From NCBI RefSeq assembly GCF_933509905.1, contig NZ_OW150024.1, positions 2,840,001 through 2,904,000 of the forward strand: a stretch of DNA of 64,000 bases, written 5' to 3'. The first letter of the stretch is position 1. The number at the start of each line of letters is the position of its first letter. The translations under genes were made by a program, and so were the position numbers. Below are positions 39,768-48,474 of this stretch, one piece after another. The stretch is from Trichlorobacter ammonificans (GTDB taxonomy: Bacteria > Desulfobacterota > Desulfuromonadia > Geobacterales > Pseudopelobacteraceae). Below the pieces are notes generated by a model. The model did not search any database. It was not told the DNA's origin and worked only from the letters and a program-made list of their open reading frames with translations.

Positions 39768-40496
39768 ATGGAGTTGTCCCGCATCGCACAGCAGCACATC
39801 CCTGCCTTGGTCCGCTCCGAACGCAGCCTGGTTGCCGCCCTGCCCGACGCTGCGACGCCGGTTGCGGCAGAACGGTACGAACGGCAAATGAAAGAACTGG
39901 CTGATGCCCGGGCATTCATGAAGCAGGTACCGGACAAGAAAAGCGCTGATCGCCAGGACAGGGCCGAGAAGGTCCGGATGCTCAAGGAGCGGCTGCGGAT
40001 GCTGAAGCAGATGATTCCGTTCATGAGCCCCGCGGCGGCAAAGTCACTGAAGGCGGAGTTGCGGCAGCTTGCCGCGCAGTTGGCAGCGCTGGCCGCAGAC
40101 GGCAGCGGAGGCGGCACCGGCGCCTTTTCCACGGGGGCAGCGGGCGGTTCAGGCAGCACGCACACTGCTGTCCCGGAAACAGCACCTGCCGGAGAGGCGC
40201 CGGCTGCCGAAGATGCCCCCGGTGCGGAAGGGAGCGCTGCGCACGGAGCCGGCACGCAGGGGAAGGAGGCTGCCGACAGCGGCCACGCCGAACCGGCCGG
40301 GGCACCTGCCGGAAATCGCCAGACGCAGGAGGAGCTGGAAGAGTTGAAGCGATTGTATCGCTCGGTACGGGCCATGGTACAGCGCAAGCTGCAGCAGGCC
40401 GGTGACAGAAGCGAGCCGCTGCCCAACGGCCCGGCTCCGCTCACGGCCTACGCCCCTCTACCGGAAATCGCTGCCAGCATTAGGCTCAGGGCCTGA
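39768..40496 (+). CDS. Coiled-coil protein with Ala/Pro/Gly-rich linker
   Basis: The 242-residue soluble product has an N-terminal helical region rich in Lys, Arg and Glu (RYERQMKELADARAFM; DRAEKVRMLKERLRMLKQM), a low-complexity Gly/Ala/Pro/Glu-rich stretch (about residues 110-190), and a C-terminal helix (EELEELKRLYRSVRAMVQRKLQ). It resembles no named family I know; a structural or scaffold role is possible. Start at 39768 (MELSRIAQQH) has GAGGAGGT upstream; the earlier in-frame ATGs lack such a site. Confidence 0.65.
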   Translation: MELSRIAQQHIPALVRSERSLVAALPDAATPVAAERYERQMKELADARAFMKQVPDKKSADRQDRAEKVRMLKERLRMLKQMIPFMSPAAAKSLKAELRQLAAQLAALAADGSGGGTGAFSTGAAGGSGSTHTAVPETAPAGEAPAAEDAPGAEGSAAHGAGTQGKEAADSGHAEPAGAPAGNRQTQEELEELKRLYRSVRAMVQRKLQQAGDRSEPLPNGPAPLTAYAPLPEIAASIRLRA

Positions 40497-40535
40497 AACA
40501 GAGCTGCACTCCCCCACTGTCCGCTGCCGCCCCTT

Positions 40536-40973
40536 TCAACGGCGGACTACCAGAGCAGCCCCCAGGCAGAGCAGGGCGATCCCCACTCCCCGCAGCGGCG
40601 TCAGCGGTACCTGGCGCAAGCCGAACATCCCCAGATGGTCGAGCAGGGTGCCGGTGCTCAACTGCCCGGCGATGATGATCGCCATCACCGCCGCGGTTCC
40701 CATGCGCGGCACCGCAATGATGGTCATGGTGACGAAGAAAGCCCCCAAAAATCCGCCCGTCAGCTCCCACCAGGACGCATCAACGACGCCGCGCAGGCTG
40801 CCCCGACCGGTCGTCAGTACCACCGCCAGCAGACAGAGGGTGCCCACGGCAAAGGAGATCAGCGAGCTCTCAAAACTCCCCACTTTCTGGGCCAGGCGGG
40901 CATTGATGGAGGGCTGCAATGCTATCGCCACCCCGCCGCAGGCCATCAACAGTACCAGCATCAGGTTATTCAT
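40536..40973 (-). CDS. DMT-superfamily membrane protein (DUF606/YdcZ type)
   Basis: The 145-residue product has about five hydrophobic helices: MLVLLMACGGVAIALQPSIN, SLISFAVGTLCLLAVVLT, LTGGFLGAFFVTMTIIAVPRMG, AAVMAIIIAGQLSTGTLLDH and RGVGIALLCLGAALVV. Proteins of this group are small EmrE-like/DMT permeases; no substrate can be named. It is convergent with the coiled-coil gene. Confidence 0.85.
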   Translation of the reverse strand: MNNLMLVLLMACGGVAIALQPSINARLAQKVGSFESSLISFAVGTLCLLAVVLTTGRGSLRGVVDASWWELTGGFLGAFFVTMTIIAVPRMGTAAVMAIIIAGQLSTGTLLDHLGMFGLRQVPLTPLRGVGIALLCLGAALVVRR

Positions 40974-41092
40974 GATTTCTCCTTCGGCGCCGGGCCGGCT
41001 CTTGCCGTGCGCATGCCGGTGCCTGTATATATCGCAGGGCAGAGAAAATGAAAAGCATACCCGACCGAACCTGCAGAGAAAGGAGTGGCATC

Positions 41093-41917
41093 ATGCTGAA
41101 CTTCACCGTTGACAGCCGGACCTGTACCCGCTGCGGCGCCTGCGCCGCCGACTGCCCCCCCCGGATCATCTCCCTGGAGAACGGCCTGCCGGCCATTGCT
41201 CCGGAAAAAGAGGCCGCCTGTTACAAATGTCAGCACTGCCTGGCAATCTGCCCCACGGCCGCCATCTCCATCCTGGGGGTGGCCCCGGAACAGTGCACCG
41301 GGCTGACCGGCACGCTCCCCGCCCCCGAGGCGATGGCAACCCTGATCAAGGGGCGCCGCTCGGTGCGGCGCTACCGGGATGAAAACCTTGCCCCGGAGCT
41401 GCTGCAGCAGTTGCTGGAGGTGGCCTGGCACGCCCCCACCGGGGTCAACTCACGGCAGGTACGTTTCACGGTGGTGGATGACCGGCGGAAAATGGCCGAG
41501 TTCCGGACAAACCTGCTGGAGGAGCTGGGGAAGCTGGTGCGGCGGAACGCCCTGCCGGCCGGTTTTGAGCGCTATGCCGATTTCGTGCGGGTCTGGGAGG
41601 AGCAGGGGCAGGATATCCTCTTCCGGGGCGCGCCCCATTTTCTGGTGGCCTCGGCCCCCCAGGCGGTGGTGACCCCGGCCCAGGACTGCCTGATCGCCCT
41701 GTCCTACTTTGAACTGTACGCCCGGGTCAACGGCGTCGGCACGGTCTGGGACGGCCTGGCCACCCTGGCCATCACCCAACTGGTACCGGCGGCCCGCCAG
41801 TGGCTGGGGATTCCGGACGACCATGCCGTCGGCTACTGCATGGCCTTCGGCCCGCCGGCGGTCAGCTACCAGCGCACCGTGCAGCATCCGGCGGCACTGA
41901 TTCACCGCGTAAGCTAG
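41093..41917 (+). CDS. Ferredoxin-fused nitroreductase
   Basis: The 274-residue product begins with a 2[4Fe-4S] ferredoxin region (CTRCGACAADCPP at about residues 10-22 and CYKCQHCLAICPTAAI at about 43-58), then a flavin nitroreductase domain (RRSVRRYRDENLAPELLQQLLEVAWHAPTGVNSRQVRF). It should pass electrons from the ferredoxin clusters to FMN and reduce nitro, quinone or enone substrates, in the cytoplasm. ATG at 41093 has AAAGGAG upstream. It is convergent with squalene-hopene cyclase; a strong hairpin separates them. Confidence 0.9.
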   Translation: MLNFTVDSRTCTRCGACAADCPPRIISLENGLPAIAPEKEAACYKCQHCLAICPTAAISILGVAPEQCTGLTGTLPAPEAMATLIKGRRSVRRYRDENLAPELLQQLLEVAWHAPTGVNSRQVRFTVVDDRRKMAEFRTNLLEELGKLVRRNALPAGFERYADFVRVWEEQGQDILFRGAPHFLVASAPQAVVTPAQDCLIALSYFELYARVNGVGTVWDGLATLAITQLVPAARQWLGIPDDHAVGYCMAFGPPAVSYQRTVQHPAALIHRVS

Positions 41918-41985
41918 GCATCCTGCACCATCGAATTCCTCCTTGCCATCCCTCCCCCTCCTGAAGAGGAAGACACAACACGACG

Positions 41986-42006
41986 CCTCCCCCCAGCGGG
42001 GGGAGG
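41986..42006. terminator. Hairpin between convergent genes (also repeat-like)
   Basis: CCTCCCCCC and GGGGGGAGG form a perfect 9-base stem with a 3-base loop, between the nitroreductase stop (41917) and the shc stop (42051). The following GGTTGGAAGGGGGGAGCC resembles the dispersed C/G-tract repeats at 13902-13980. No T-run is present. Confidence 0.5.
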
Positions 42007-42050
42007 TTGGAAGGGGGGAGCCATGACGGCGAACACTACACTCTTGCTAG

Positions 42051-44222
42051 CTACGAGGCGTGCGCCTGCACAGCCAGGGGGAAGGCGGGCCGTCTCCCCG
42101 ACGCCCTGCCCTGTTTTTTCACCAGCGTCTGCACGGTGTCGGCGCCGCTTGTGTAGCGGCGGTACACAGCCAGCGCCCAGACCGGAAAGAACAGGCGGTA
42201 GCCGTGGTAGCGCAGGTAGAAGACGCGGGGAAAACCGGTGCCGGTGAACTGCGGTTCCTCCCAGCCGTTGTCATAGCGTTCCGTCAGGTAGCCGACCCCG
42301 GCAGCGACCGCGGCGTGACCGGCTTCACCCGCCGCCATCAGCGCCAGCAACGCCCAGGCGGTCTGGGAGGCCGTACTGGCGCCGCTGCCGGCCAGGGAGG
42401 GATCGTCATAGCTTGCGCAGGTCTCCCCCCAGCCGCCGTCACTGTTCTGGCATGATATGAGCCACTGCACCGCTTTCCGTACGTAGGGGCTGCTCATATC
42501 CTCACCGGCCTGGTGCAGCCCGGACAGCACCGACCAGGTGCCGTAAATGTAGTTGACCCCCCAGCGCCCGAACCAGCCGCCGAACGGCTCCTGCTCCTTT
42601 TTGATGAAGGCGATCGCCCTGGCAACGGGCGGATAGTCCGGGCCGTGCCCGAGCATGCCGAGCAGTTCGATGCACCTGCCGGTGAGGTCGGCCGTGCTGG
42701 GGTCCAGCAGGGCGCCATGGTCCGCAAAGGGGATGTCGTTCAGGTAGTAACGGTTGTTATCGATGTCAAAAGCGCCCCAGCCCCCGTCGGAGCTCTGCAT
42801 ACCCAGCACCCAGTTTACCGCCCGCTCGATCTGCTCCCGGTATTCCGGCCGCTCCAGTGCTCCGGCGCGGAACAGGCTCATCAGCACCTTGGCCGTGTCG
42901 TCCACGTCCGGATAGCGTGCGTTTTCGTACTGAAAGGCCCAGCCGCCGGGAACCAATTCCGGACTGCGGTCGGACCAGTCTCCCGGCACGGTGACCTGTT
43001 TCGCCAAGAGCCATGCCATGGCCTGCTCTATCTGCCGGCCGTCGTAACCCGCCTCGCACAGAGCGGTCAGGCTCATGCAGGTGTCCCACACCGGTGAATT
43101 GCAGGGTTGGCAGAAGCTGTGCGATATGCTTCGCGCCGAATCGCTCCAGGCTGCCGGATAGAGATCCGGGGCGGCCGACGAGGAGCTGGACGAACTGTAG
43201 CCGCCGTTCCCTTCCGCCGGGATGCCGAATGTCTGCGTTCCGGGGTGGGTCATCAGGTTGTCGATGGCCTCCAGTCCGCGCCGGTAATCGGGGTCGTCGT
43301 CGCCATATCCCAGGGTTTTCAGGGCCATGACCGCATTGGCCATGGCCGGGTAAATGGCGCCGATACCGCCGTCTCCCTGCATCCGCGCCCTGGTCCAGCG
43401 CTCCGCCTCGGCCAGGGCGTGCCGGTTGATGCGGCGGGGTATCAGATGCATGGTGCGCTTCAGCACCCGGTCCAGCAGAATGAAGGCGTTTTTCCGCCAG
43501 TTCCGCGGTTTGAAACGGTCCAGGTGCACCAGCATGTCCGGCGGTGTCCGGAACAGCTCCGCTATCCCTTCGTCATGCCGCAGCCGGCAGACCGGTTTGG
43601 TGGCGTACAGCATCAGCAGCGGCACAATAACCGTGCGGGACCAGTAGGCCACCTTCTGCAAGTGAAAGAAGAACCAGCCCGGCAGCAGCATGATCTCGAT
43701 CGGCATGGCCGGGGGGGTGTGCCACGGCACCTGGCCGAAGAGGGCCAGGGTGATGCGGGTAAAGACGTTGCTCGTCTCCGCCCCGCCCAGCGCCAGAATG
43801 ATCCGACGGGCCCTGACCATGTGCGGGGCATTTTTGTCATGCCCCAGCAGCTTCAGAGCGAAGTACGCCTTGACGCTGGCGCTGATGTTGGCGTTGCCGT
43901 CAACGGCGTACAACGGCCAACTGCCGTCCGGCATCTGGCGGTCCAGAATATAGGCCGTCAGCCGCTCCGCCACCTCCGGGGCGATCTCCCGGCCAATGAA
44001 CCGCTGCAACATCACATATTCCGCCGGAATGGTCACATCCGCCTCAAGATCAAACACCCAGTGCCCGTCTTCCTGCTGCTGCGCGGCGAGAAAAGCGGCC
44101 GCATCCGTTGCCACCCCGCCCAATCCACCCGTCTCCCCACACTCGGCCTGCCTGCTCCGCGGGGAAGGTTTCTTGCCGCCGTCTATCACGCTGAATATCG
44201 TCTTATTTGTCTTTTCCACCAT
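42051..44222 (-). CDS. shc: Squalene-hopene cyclase
   Basis: The 723-residue membrane-associated enzyme cyclises squalene to hopene and hopanol, building hopanoid lipids. The catalytic D-x-D-D is in YPDVDDTAKVL (residues 439-442). Several QW-type repeats follow, including QSSDGGWGAFD, PFGGWFGRWGVNYIYGTW and QNSDGGWGETCASYDD. Length is normal for the family. An Asn/Ser-rich stretch (SSSSSSAAPDLYP, about residues 348-360) precedes the active-site part. ATG at 44222 has AGAGGTGA upstream. The operator-like TTAACACCGTTAA at 44249 shows probable control by the TetR gene just upstream. Confidence 0.96.
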   Translation of the reverse strand: MVEKTNKTIFSVIDGGKKPSPRSRQAECGETGGLGGVATDAAAFLAAQQQEDGHWVFDLEADVTIPAEYVMLQRFIGREIAPEVAERLTAYILDRQMPDGSWPLYAVDGNANISASVKAYFALKLLGHDKNAPHMVRARRIILALGGAETSNVFTRITLALFGQVPWHTPPAMPIEIMLLPGWFFFHLQKVAYWSRTVIVPLLMLYATKPVCRLRHDEGIAELFRTPPDMLVHLDRFKPRNWRKNAFILLDRVLKRTMHLIPRRINRHALAEAERWTRARMQGDGGIGAIYPAMANAVMALKTLGYGDDDPDYRRGLEAIDNLMTHPGTQTFGIPAEGNGGYSSSSSSSAAPDLYPAAWSDSARSISHSFCQPCNSPVWDTCMSLTALCEAGYDGRQIEQAMAWLLAKQVTVPGDWSDRSPELVPGGWAFQYENARYPDVDDTAKVLMSLFRAGALERPEYREQIERAVNWVLGMQSSDGGWGAFDIDNNRYYLNDIPFADHGALLDPSTADLTGRCIELLGMLGHGPDYPPVARAIAFIKKEQEPFGGWFGRWGVNYIYGTWSVLSGLHQAGEDMSSPYVRKAVQWLISCQNSDGGWGETCASYDDPSLAGSGASTASQTAWALLALMAAGEAGHAAVAAGVGYLTERYDNGWEEPQFTGTGFPRVFYLRYHGYRLFFPVWALAVYRRYTSGADTVQTLVKKQGRASGRRPAFPLAVQAHAS

Positions 44223-44248
44223 TCACCTCTTAACATCAGTAACATTGA

Positions 44249-44267
44249 TTAACACCGTTAACCATAA
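44249..44267. promoter_or_regulatory. Operator-like site before shc
   Basis: TTAACACCGTTAACCATAA lies 27-45 bases before the shc start. It matches the site at 44896-44914 in 18 of 19 positions. Confidence 0.7.
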
Positions 44268-44279
44268 ATACAAAAAAAT

Positions 44280-44891
44280 TTACGCTCTATAGCCGTTCAG
44301 CAGACCGTCAAGCAGCATTTCCGCCATGACATCGGGATCGGGCATGGGAAAGTCCTTGGTAAAAATCAGGCTGGAGACCAGACCGTGCATGGCGCTCCAG
44401 AGCACGATCGCAAGCGTATCGCGGTCGAGCGGCCGAAAATAGCCGCTCTGCATGCAGGCATCGATAGTTTCGCACATATTCCGCCAGCAGCGGTTCGACA
44501 TGGTATCCCGCGCGAAATAGTCCTCCGGCCGGCCGTACAGATAGGGATTTGAAAAGAAGACCACCTTGTACTGCTCGGGATTGGCGAGGTTGTAGCGGAT
44601 GTAACTCAGGTACGTGGCCTTCAGAATCTGCTCCGGCGGCAGGGGCAGCGTGCGCAGCTCCTGCATTTCCTGCAACAATGCGGCGTACAGGTTCTCGCAG
44701 ATATGCAGCAGCAGGTCGTCCTTGTCGCGAAAGTAGAGATAGATGGTGGTCGGCGAGTAGCCGATCCGGGCGGCCAGCTTGCGCATGGAAAACTTGGCGT
44801 ACCCTTCCTCGGCGAAGAGCGCCACGGCGGCCTTCAGGATTTCTGCCCTGAATTCCTCCTTATGTTTCTGTTGCCGCTCTTTGAAGCCCAT
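44280..44891 (-). CDS. TetR-family regulator, likely of hopanoid synthesis
   Basis: The 203-residue product has the TetR helix-turn-helix (FRAEILKAAVALFAEEGYAKFSMRKLAARIGYSPTTIYLYFRDKDDLLLHI, about residues 14-63), followed by a helical ligand-binding domain. It lies directly upstream of shc on the same strand. Identical operator-like sequences before itself (44896-44914) and before shc (44249-44267) support autoregulation plus control of the cyclase. The ligand is unknown. Start at 44891 (MGFKERQQ) has no strong ribosome binding site. Confidence 0.88.
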   Translation of the reverse strand: MGFKERQQKHKEEFRAEILKAAVALFAEEGYAKFSMRKLAARIGYSPTTIYLYFRDKDDLLLHICENLYAALLQEMQELRTLPLPPEQILKATYLSYIRYNLANPEQYKVVFFSNPYLYGRPEDYFARDTMSNRCWRNMCETIDACMQSGYFRPLDRDTLAIVLWSAMHGLVSSLIFTKDFPMPDPDVMAEMLLDGLLNGYRA

Positions 44892-44895
44892 TATC

Positions 44896-44914
44896 TTAAC
44901 ACTGTTAACCATAA
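44896..44914. promoter_or_regulatory. Operator-like site before the TetR gene
   Basis: TTAACACTGTTAACCATAA contains the palindrome TTAACA-C-TGTTAA and begins 5 bases upstream of the TetR start codon. It is shared, with one change, by the site before shc. Confidence 0.7.
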
Positions 44915-45059
44915 TTAACACATTGCTAGCACAATCATAGCCCCACCGCAAGGCCTTTGCCGGATTTCCCATGAAATACAACACCTTGAATGGCGTACCA
45001 CCAGTGCGCCCAAGATGATCCTCAGGCAACGCACGCCAGCCACGGGACAGCCGCAGGAC

Positions 45060-47711
45060 CTACTCCACCTGCACAATGCCCCGATCGCCATCCACCGTCA
45101 GCATGCCGCCGTCGTTGATCCGCTTCAGGGCGCCGGCCACGTTGACCACGGCCGGGATGCCGTACTCCCGCGCCACGATGGCGCCGTGTGAGATGAAGCC
45201 GCCGGTTTCCGCCACCAGCGCCGATGCCTTGAGAAAGAGCGGTGTCCAGGCCGGGTCGGTGGAAGGGGCCACCAGCACGTCGCCATGCTGCAGGCGTTCT
45301 CCCTCCTCCGGATGACGGACCAGCCGGGCCGCTCCCCGGGCCCGGCCGGCGGCAACCCCCAGGCCGCTCAGGTGATCCCCCCGCTCCGACGGCTGCTGGT
45401 CGACGTAGTGGGGGGTCTCCCCCCGGATCAGGTCCGGTGCATCCAGGGCCAGCCACTCCTCGTGCTGCTCCCGCCGGTCAACCACCCGCAGCGGCAGCCC
45501 CGCGCCGTCCCATGCTCCGGTCAGCAGCTCCAGCAGTTCCGTCCAGTAGCAGAAGAAGACGTCGTCCCGCTGTTCCAGCAGACCCCGCTGCCGCAGCCGC
45601 TCCCCCAGCTCCAGCGCGATCCGTCGATAGGTGTCCGCGAGCCGCACCAGCACCGACTTGGCCATTTCCCGGTTGGCGGCATCCGTGCCGCCCATCCGCA
45701 CCAGACGCCGTACCAGCCCGTGCAGCAGACGGGGCACCCCGGCACGCACCTCGTCCCAAGCCCGCCGGCTGGTCTCCCGCTGTCGCCGCCGCACCGCCTC
45801 CGGGTCGGCGTTATCCAGCATGCCCCGGATGGTGGTCAACAGATAGCGCGGGTCCTCATGCCAGCGGGGGTTGCTGAAATCCAGCTCATAGACGCAGCGG
45901 TGGCCGTATTCATCCAGGAACGTGCCGAACTCCCGCCGGAAGGGGGAGCGGATCGGGATGGCACGCCACTGCTCCGGCCGGAACGGTTCCGCACTGAAAA
46001 AGGCACGGGCGTCGGGATCGTCTCCCACCATCCGGGCCAGCTCCAGCAGCCGCAGCCCATGGTCGGCGCTGGTGATTCCCTCCTGGCCTGCCAGCAGGGC
46101 CGTGGTCAGCGCCTGGCCGCGCCCCGGCAGAAAGCGCTCCAGCAGCGGCTGGAGCACGGCAAAGACCGCACCGCTGGTCCCCAACATCACCATGATCGGG
46201 TCAATCCGCTGTGCCAGCCGCTCCCCCTCCCGGATCAGCGCCAACAGTCCCCGGTCGTCCAGCAGCGTCAGGTCACGGCGGCGCAGGTCGTCCACGCAGG
46301 AGGTGAATGTATGGAAGGTGGTGGCGGCATGGCGACGGATGCGTCCCAGCACCTGCAGCAGTCGCAGGTTGGCCATCAGGCGTTTCAGCTTCAAACGTGC
46401 CGGTTCTCCGGCAGGAAGCTTGATTTCCGGCTGGTGGCCGCCGATGAAGCGGTTGTAGTCGGCGGGCGTGATGCCGTAGGCGTCGTAGCACTCCCACTGC
46501 AGCACCGCCAGGTTGAAGTAGGGACGGCCGTTGAACAGCCGGCAGCGGGGGACCGTGAGGTCGATCCGGTACCCGGCGGCGGCATACTGGCAGGTGAAGA
46601 CCTGTTCGATCATCAGCCGGCTCACGCTCCAGTTGAAGGGGGTCTGCACCATCGGCACCGCATCGCGGAAATTGGCGTTGGACCAGAGCTCCGGCTGCTC
46701 CCGCAGCGCCGGGTAGGTTGCGGAGGGCAGCGCCGTTACCGGCCGTGCCTGCACCAGGTGGAAGCGGCTGCCGTCATGGACCCACTCGACATCCTGGTGC
46801 CGCTCTCCCTGGCCGAGGGCCAGGAACACCTGCCGGGTAAGCCGCCCCAGGACCAGCAGTTCGTCGTCGTTGAGGACAACGGTTCCGGCGCGTTCCGTCC
46901 GCTGCCGCAAGGCCGTCCCGCCGCCGGCCACGGTCCGGCTCCCGAACAGCTTGCTGCCGATCCGGCGCTCCAGTACGTGCAGCTCCCCGTTCCGCGTGCC
47001 GGAAGCCAGCTGGTACTGGTCCGGCTCCACGACCCCTCCCACCACCGACTCCCCCAGGCCGAAATTGGCCGCGATCACCAGACGATCCCCCCGGCCGCTC
47101 ACCGGATCGCAACTGAAGGCAACACCGGCGCTCACCGCCGGCACCAGCTCCATCAGCACCACCGCCGGCGCCACAGCGTAGTCGCTGATCCCCATCCTGC
47201 GACGGTAGACCACGGCCCGCTCGCTCCAGAGAGAACGGTAGCAGTTGATCACCGCCGCCAGCACGCAGGACAGCCCCTGGATATTCAGGAACGAGTCGTG
47301 AATGCCGGCAAAGGATGCCCGTTCACCGTCTTCGGCGACAGCCGAGGAGCGCACCGCCAGGGGAAGGCCTGCCAGCCCGGCAGCGGTCAGGCCGTCATCC
47401 ACCGCCGCCGCGACCTCCGGCGGCATGGTCCCTTCCCCGATCCGGCGACACAGGCCGGCCAGGCGATTGCGCCCTTCAGGGGAGATCAGGTCGGCGGCGG
47501 TCAGGCGGTCGGCGATCTCCCTGACCGTATCCTGCAGCTTGTTGGCTTCAATGAAGGCCTCGTAGGCTGCCGCCGCCAGCACCACGCCACGGGGTACCGG
47601 AAAACCGTAGCGGTCCAGGCGCGCCAGGTTCCATCCCTTGCCCCCCACCACCGCGGGACCGGCCGAAAAAGCCCGCTCCCACCCCAGCACCAGCGACGGT
47701 TCACGATTCAT
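45060..47711 (-). CDS. PEP synthase / rifampicin-phosphotransferase-like phosphotransferase
   Basis: The 883-residue product has the N-terminal pyruvate-phosphate dikinase ATP-grasp domain (VVGGKGWNLARLDRYGFPVPRGVV; LAVRSSAVAEDGERASFAGIHDSFLN; LVPAVSAGVAFSCDPVSG) and a C-terminal swivelling phosphohistidine domain (ETGGFISHGAIVAREYGIPAVV, His in SHG). A central region of about 400 residues separates them, which matches the rifampicin-phosphotransferase-like group more than metabolic PEP synthase. It should pass a phosphate from ATP through the His to an unidentified acceptor. Antibiotic modification cannot be concluded. It is preceded and overlapped by a TetR gene. Confidence 0.85.
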   Translation of the reverse strand: MNREPSLVLGWERAFSAGPAVVGGKGWNLARLDRYGFPVPRGVVLAAAAYEAFIEANKLQDTVREIADRLTAADLISPEGRNRLAGLCRRIGEGTMPPEVAAAVDDGLTAAGLAGLPLAVRSSAVAEDGERASFAGIHDSFLNIQGLSCVLAAVINCYRSLWSERAVVYRRRMGISDYAVAPAVVLMELVPAVSAGVAFSCDPVSGRGDRLVIAANFGLGESVVGGVVEPDQYQLASGTRNGELHVLERRIGSKLFGSRTVAGGGTALRQRTERAGTVVLNDDELLVLGRLTRQVFLALGQGERHQDVEWVHDGSRFHLVQARPVTALPSATYPALREQPELWSNANFRDAVPMVQTPFNWSVSRLMIEQVFTCQYAAAGYRIDLTVPRCRLFNGRPYFNLAVLQWECYDAYGITPADYNRFIGGHQPEIKLPAGEPARLKLKRLMANLRLLQVLGRIRRHAATTFHTFTSCVDDLRRRDLTLLDDRGLLALIREGERLAQRIDPIMVMLGTSGAVFAVLQPLLERFLPGRGQALTTALLAGQEGITSADHGLRLLELARMVGDDPDARAFFSAEPFRPEQWRAIPIRSPFRREFGTFLDEYGHRCVYELDFSNPRWHEDPRYLLTTIRGMLDNADPEAVRRRQRETSRRAWDEVRAGVPRLLHGLVRRLVRMGGTDAANREMAKSVLVRLADTYRRIALELGERLRQRGLLEQRDDVFFCYWTELLELLTGAWDGAGLPLRVVDRREQHEEWLALDAPDLIRGETPHYVDQQPSERGDHLSGLGVAAGRARGAARLVRHPEEGERLQHGDVLVAPSTDPAWTPLFLKASALVAETGGFISHGAIVAREYGIPAVVNVAGALKRINDGGMLTVDGDRGIVQVE

Positions 47712-48330
47712 GGCGCGCCCCCCCTGGCTGCAGCTGTGCGCCGCTCAGGAACATATCCACCATCTGCAGCAGACCGGCCTTATAGTCGTAGTCGTCCAAC
47801 GCCAGCCAGCTCAGCATCACCATCAGGTAGGCCGACTCCAGGTACCCGGAGAGGGTGGCGACTGGAAGGTCGCCGCGCAATTCGCCGTCATCAACCCCCC
47901 GCTGGATGATCAGCTGCAGGTTCTGCTCGAACCCGCTGCGCAGCTCCGGGTTGCGCAGGGATTCCAGCAGTTGCGGCATCCGGTAGGCGAGATAATGACG
48001 GTACAATTCCCGCTGTTCCCCCTGCCACTGCGCTACTCCGACGAACAGCCCCATGAGCCGCTCACGGGTGTCGGCAGCCTCCGCAACCAGCCGTGCCACC
48101 TCCGGCGCCGCCCGGCGCGCACAGGTGCGCATATAGGCACCGACGATCGCCTCTTTCACCGGAAAGTAGTTGTAGAGGGTCCCCTTGGCCACGTCGGCCG
48201 CTGCGGCGATCTGTTCCATGGTGACCTCCTCGTAGCCCTGCCGCGCAACCAGCTCCATGGCCCGTTCCACGATCCGCTGCCGCGTCTCGTCCTTTTTTCG
48301 CTCCCGCCTGCCCGGTTCCTGTTTTGCCAT
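47701..48330 (-). CDS. TetR-family repressor coupled to the phosphotransferase gene
   Basis: The 209-residue product has the N-terminal TetR helix-turn-helix (RIVERAMELVARQGYEEVTMEQIAAAADVAKGTLYNYFPVKEAI, about residues 20-63) and a long helical C-terminal domain. Its 3' end overlaps the phosphotransferase-like gene by 11 bases, so the two are co-translated and it probably controls that operon. A more upstream in-frame start (48465) would add 45 residues with no ribosome binding site; the ATG at 48330 is preferred. Confidence 0.88.
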   Translation of the reverse strand: MAKQEPGRRERKKDETRQRIVERAMELVARQGYEEVTMEQIAAAADVAKGTLYNYFPVKEAIVGAYMRTCARRAAPEVARLVAEAADTRERLMGLFVGVAQWQGEQRELYRHYLAYRMPQLLESLRNPELRSGFEQNLQLIIQRGVDDGELRGDLPVATLSGYLESAYLMVMLSWLALDDYDYKAGLLQMVDMFLSGAQLQPGGARHES

Positions 48331-48474
48331 CTCACATACCTGCACGATGTTTAATTTTGAACGTCGTATAAAAATATCCTCGGTCATGGTACTGCTGTCA
48401 ACAGATTTTTGCAGATGGGTAGCCGATACGGGCGCAGGGGGCGAGCGGCCGACGTGAAACAGCAAAAGGAGCGG

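Noticed and set aside
45060-47711. Naming the gene as rifampicin resistance
   Set aside because: Architecture fits the family, but substrate residues cannot be verified from sequence alone.
45285-47909. Long open frame of 874 codons on the plus strand
   Set aside because: It is antisense to the phosphotransferase-like gene and TetR gene, and shows no recognisable domain. Long antisense frames are expected in GC-rich DNA.
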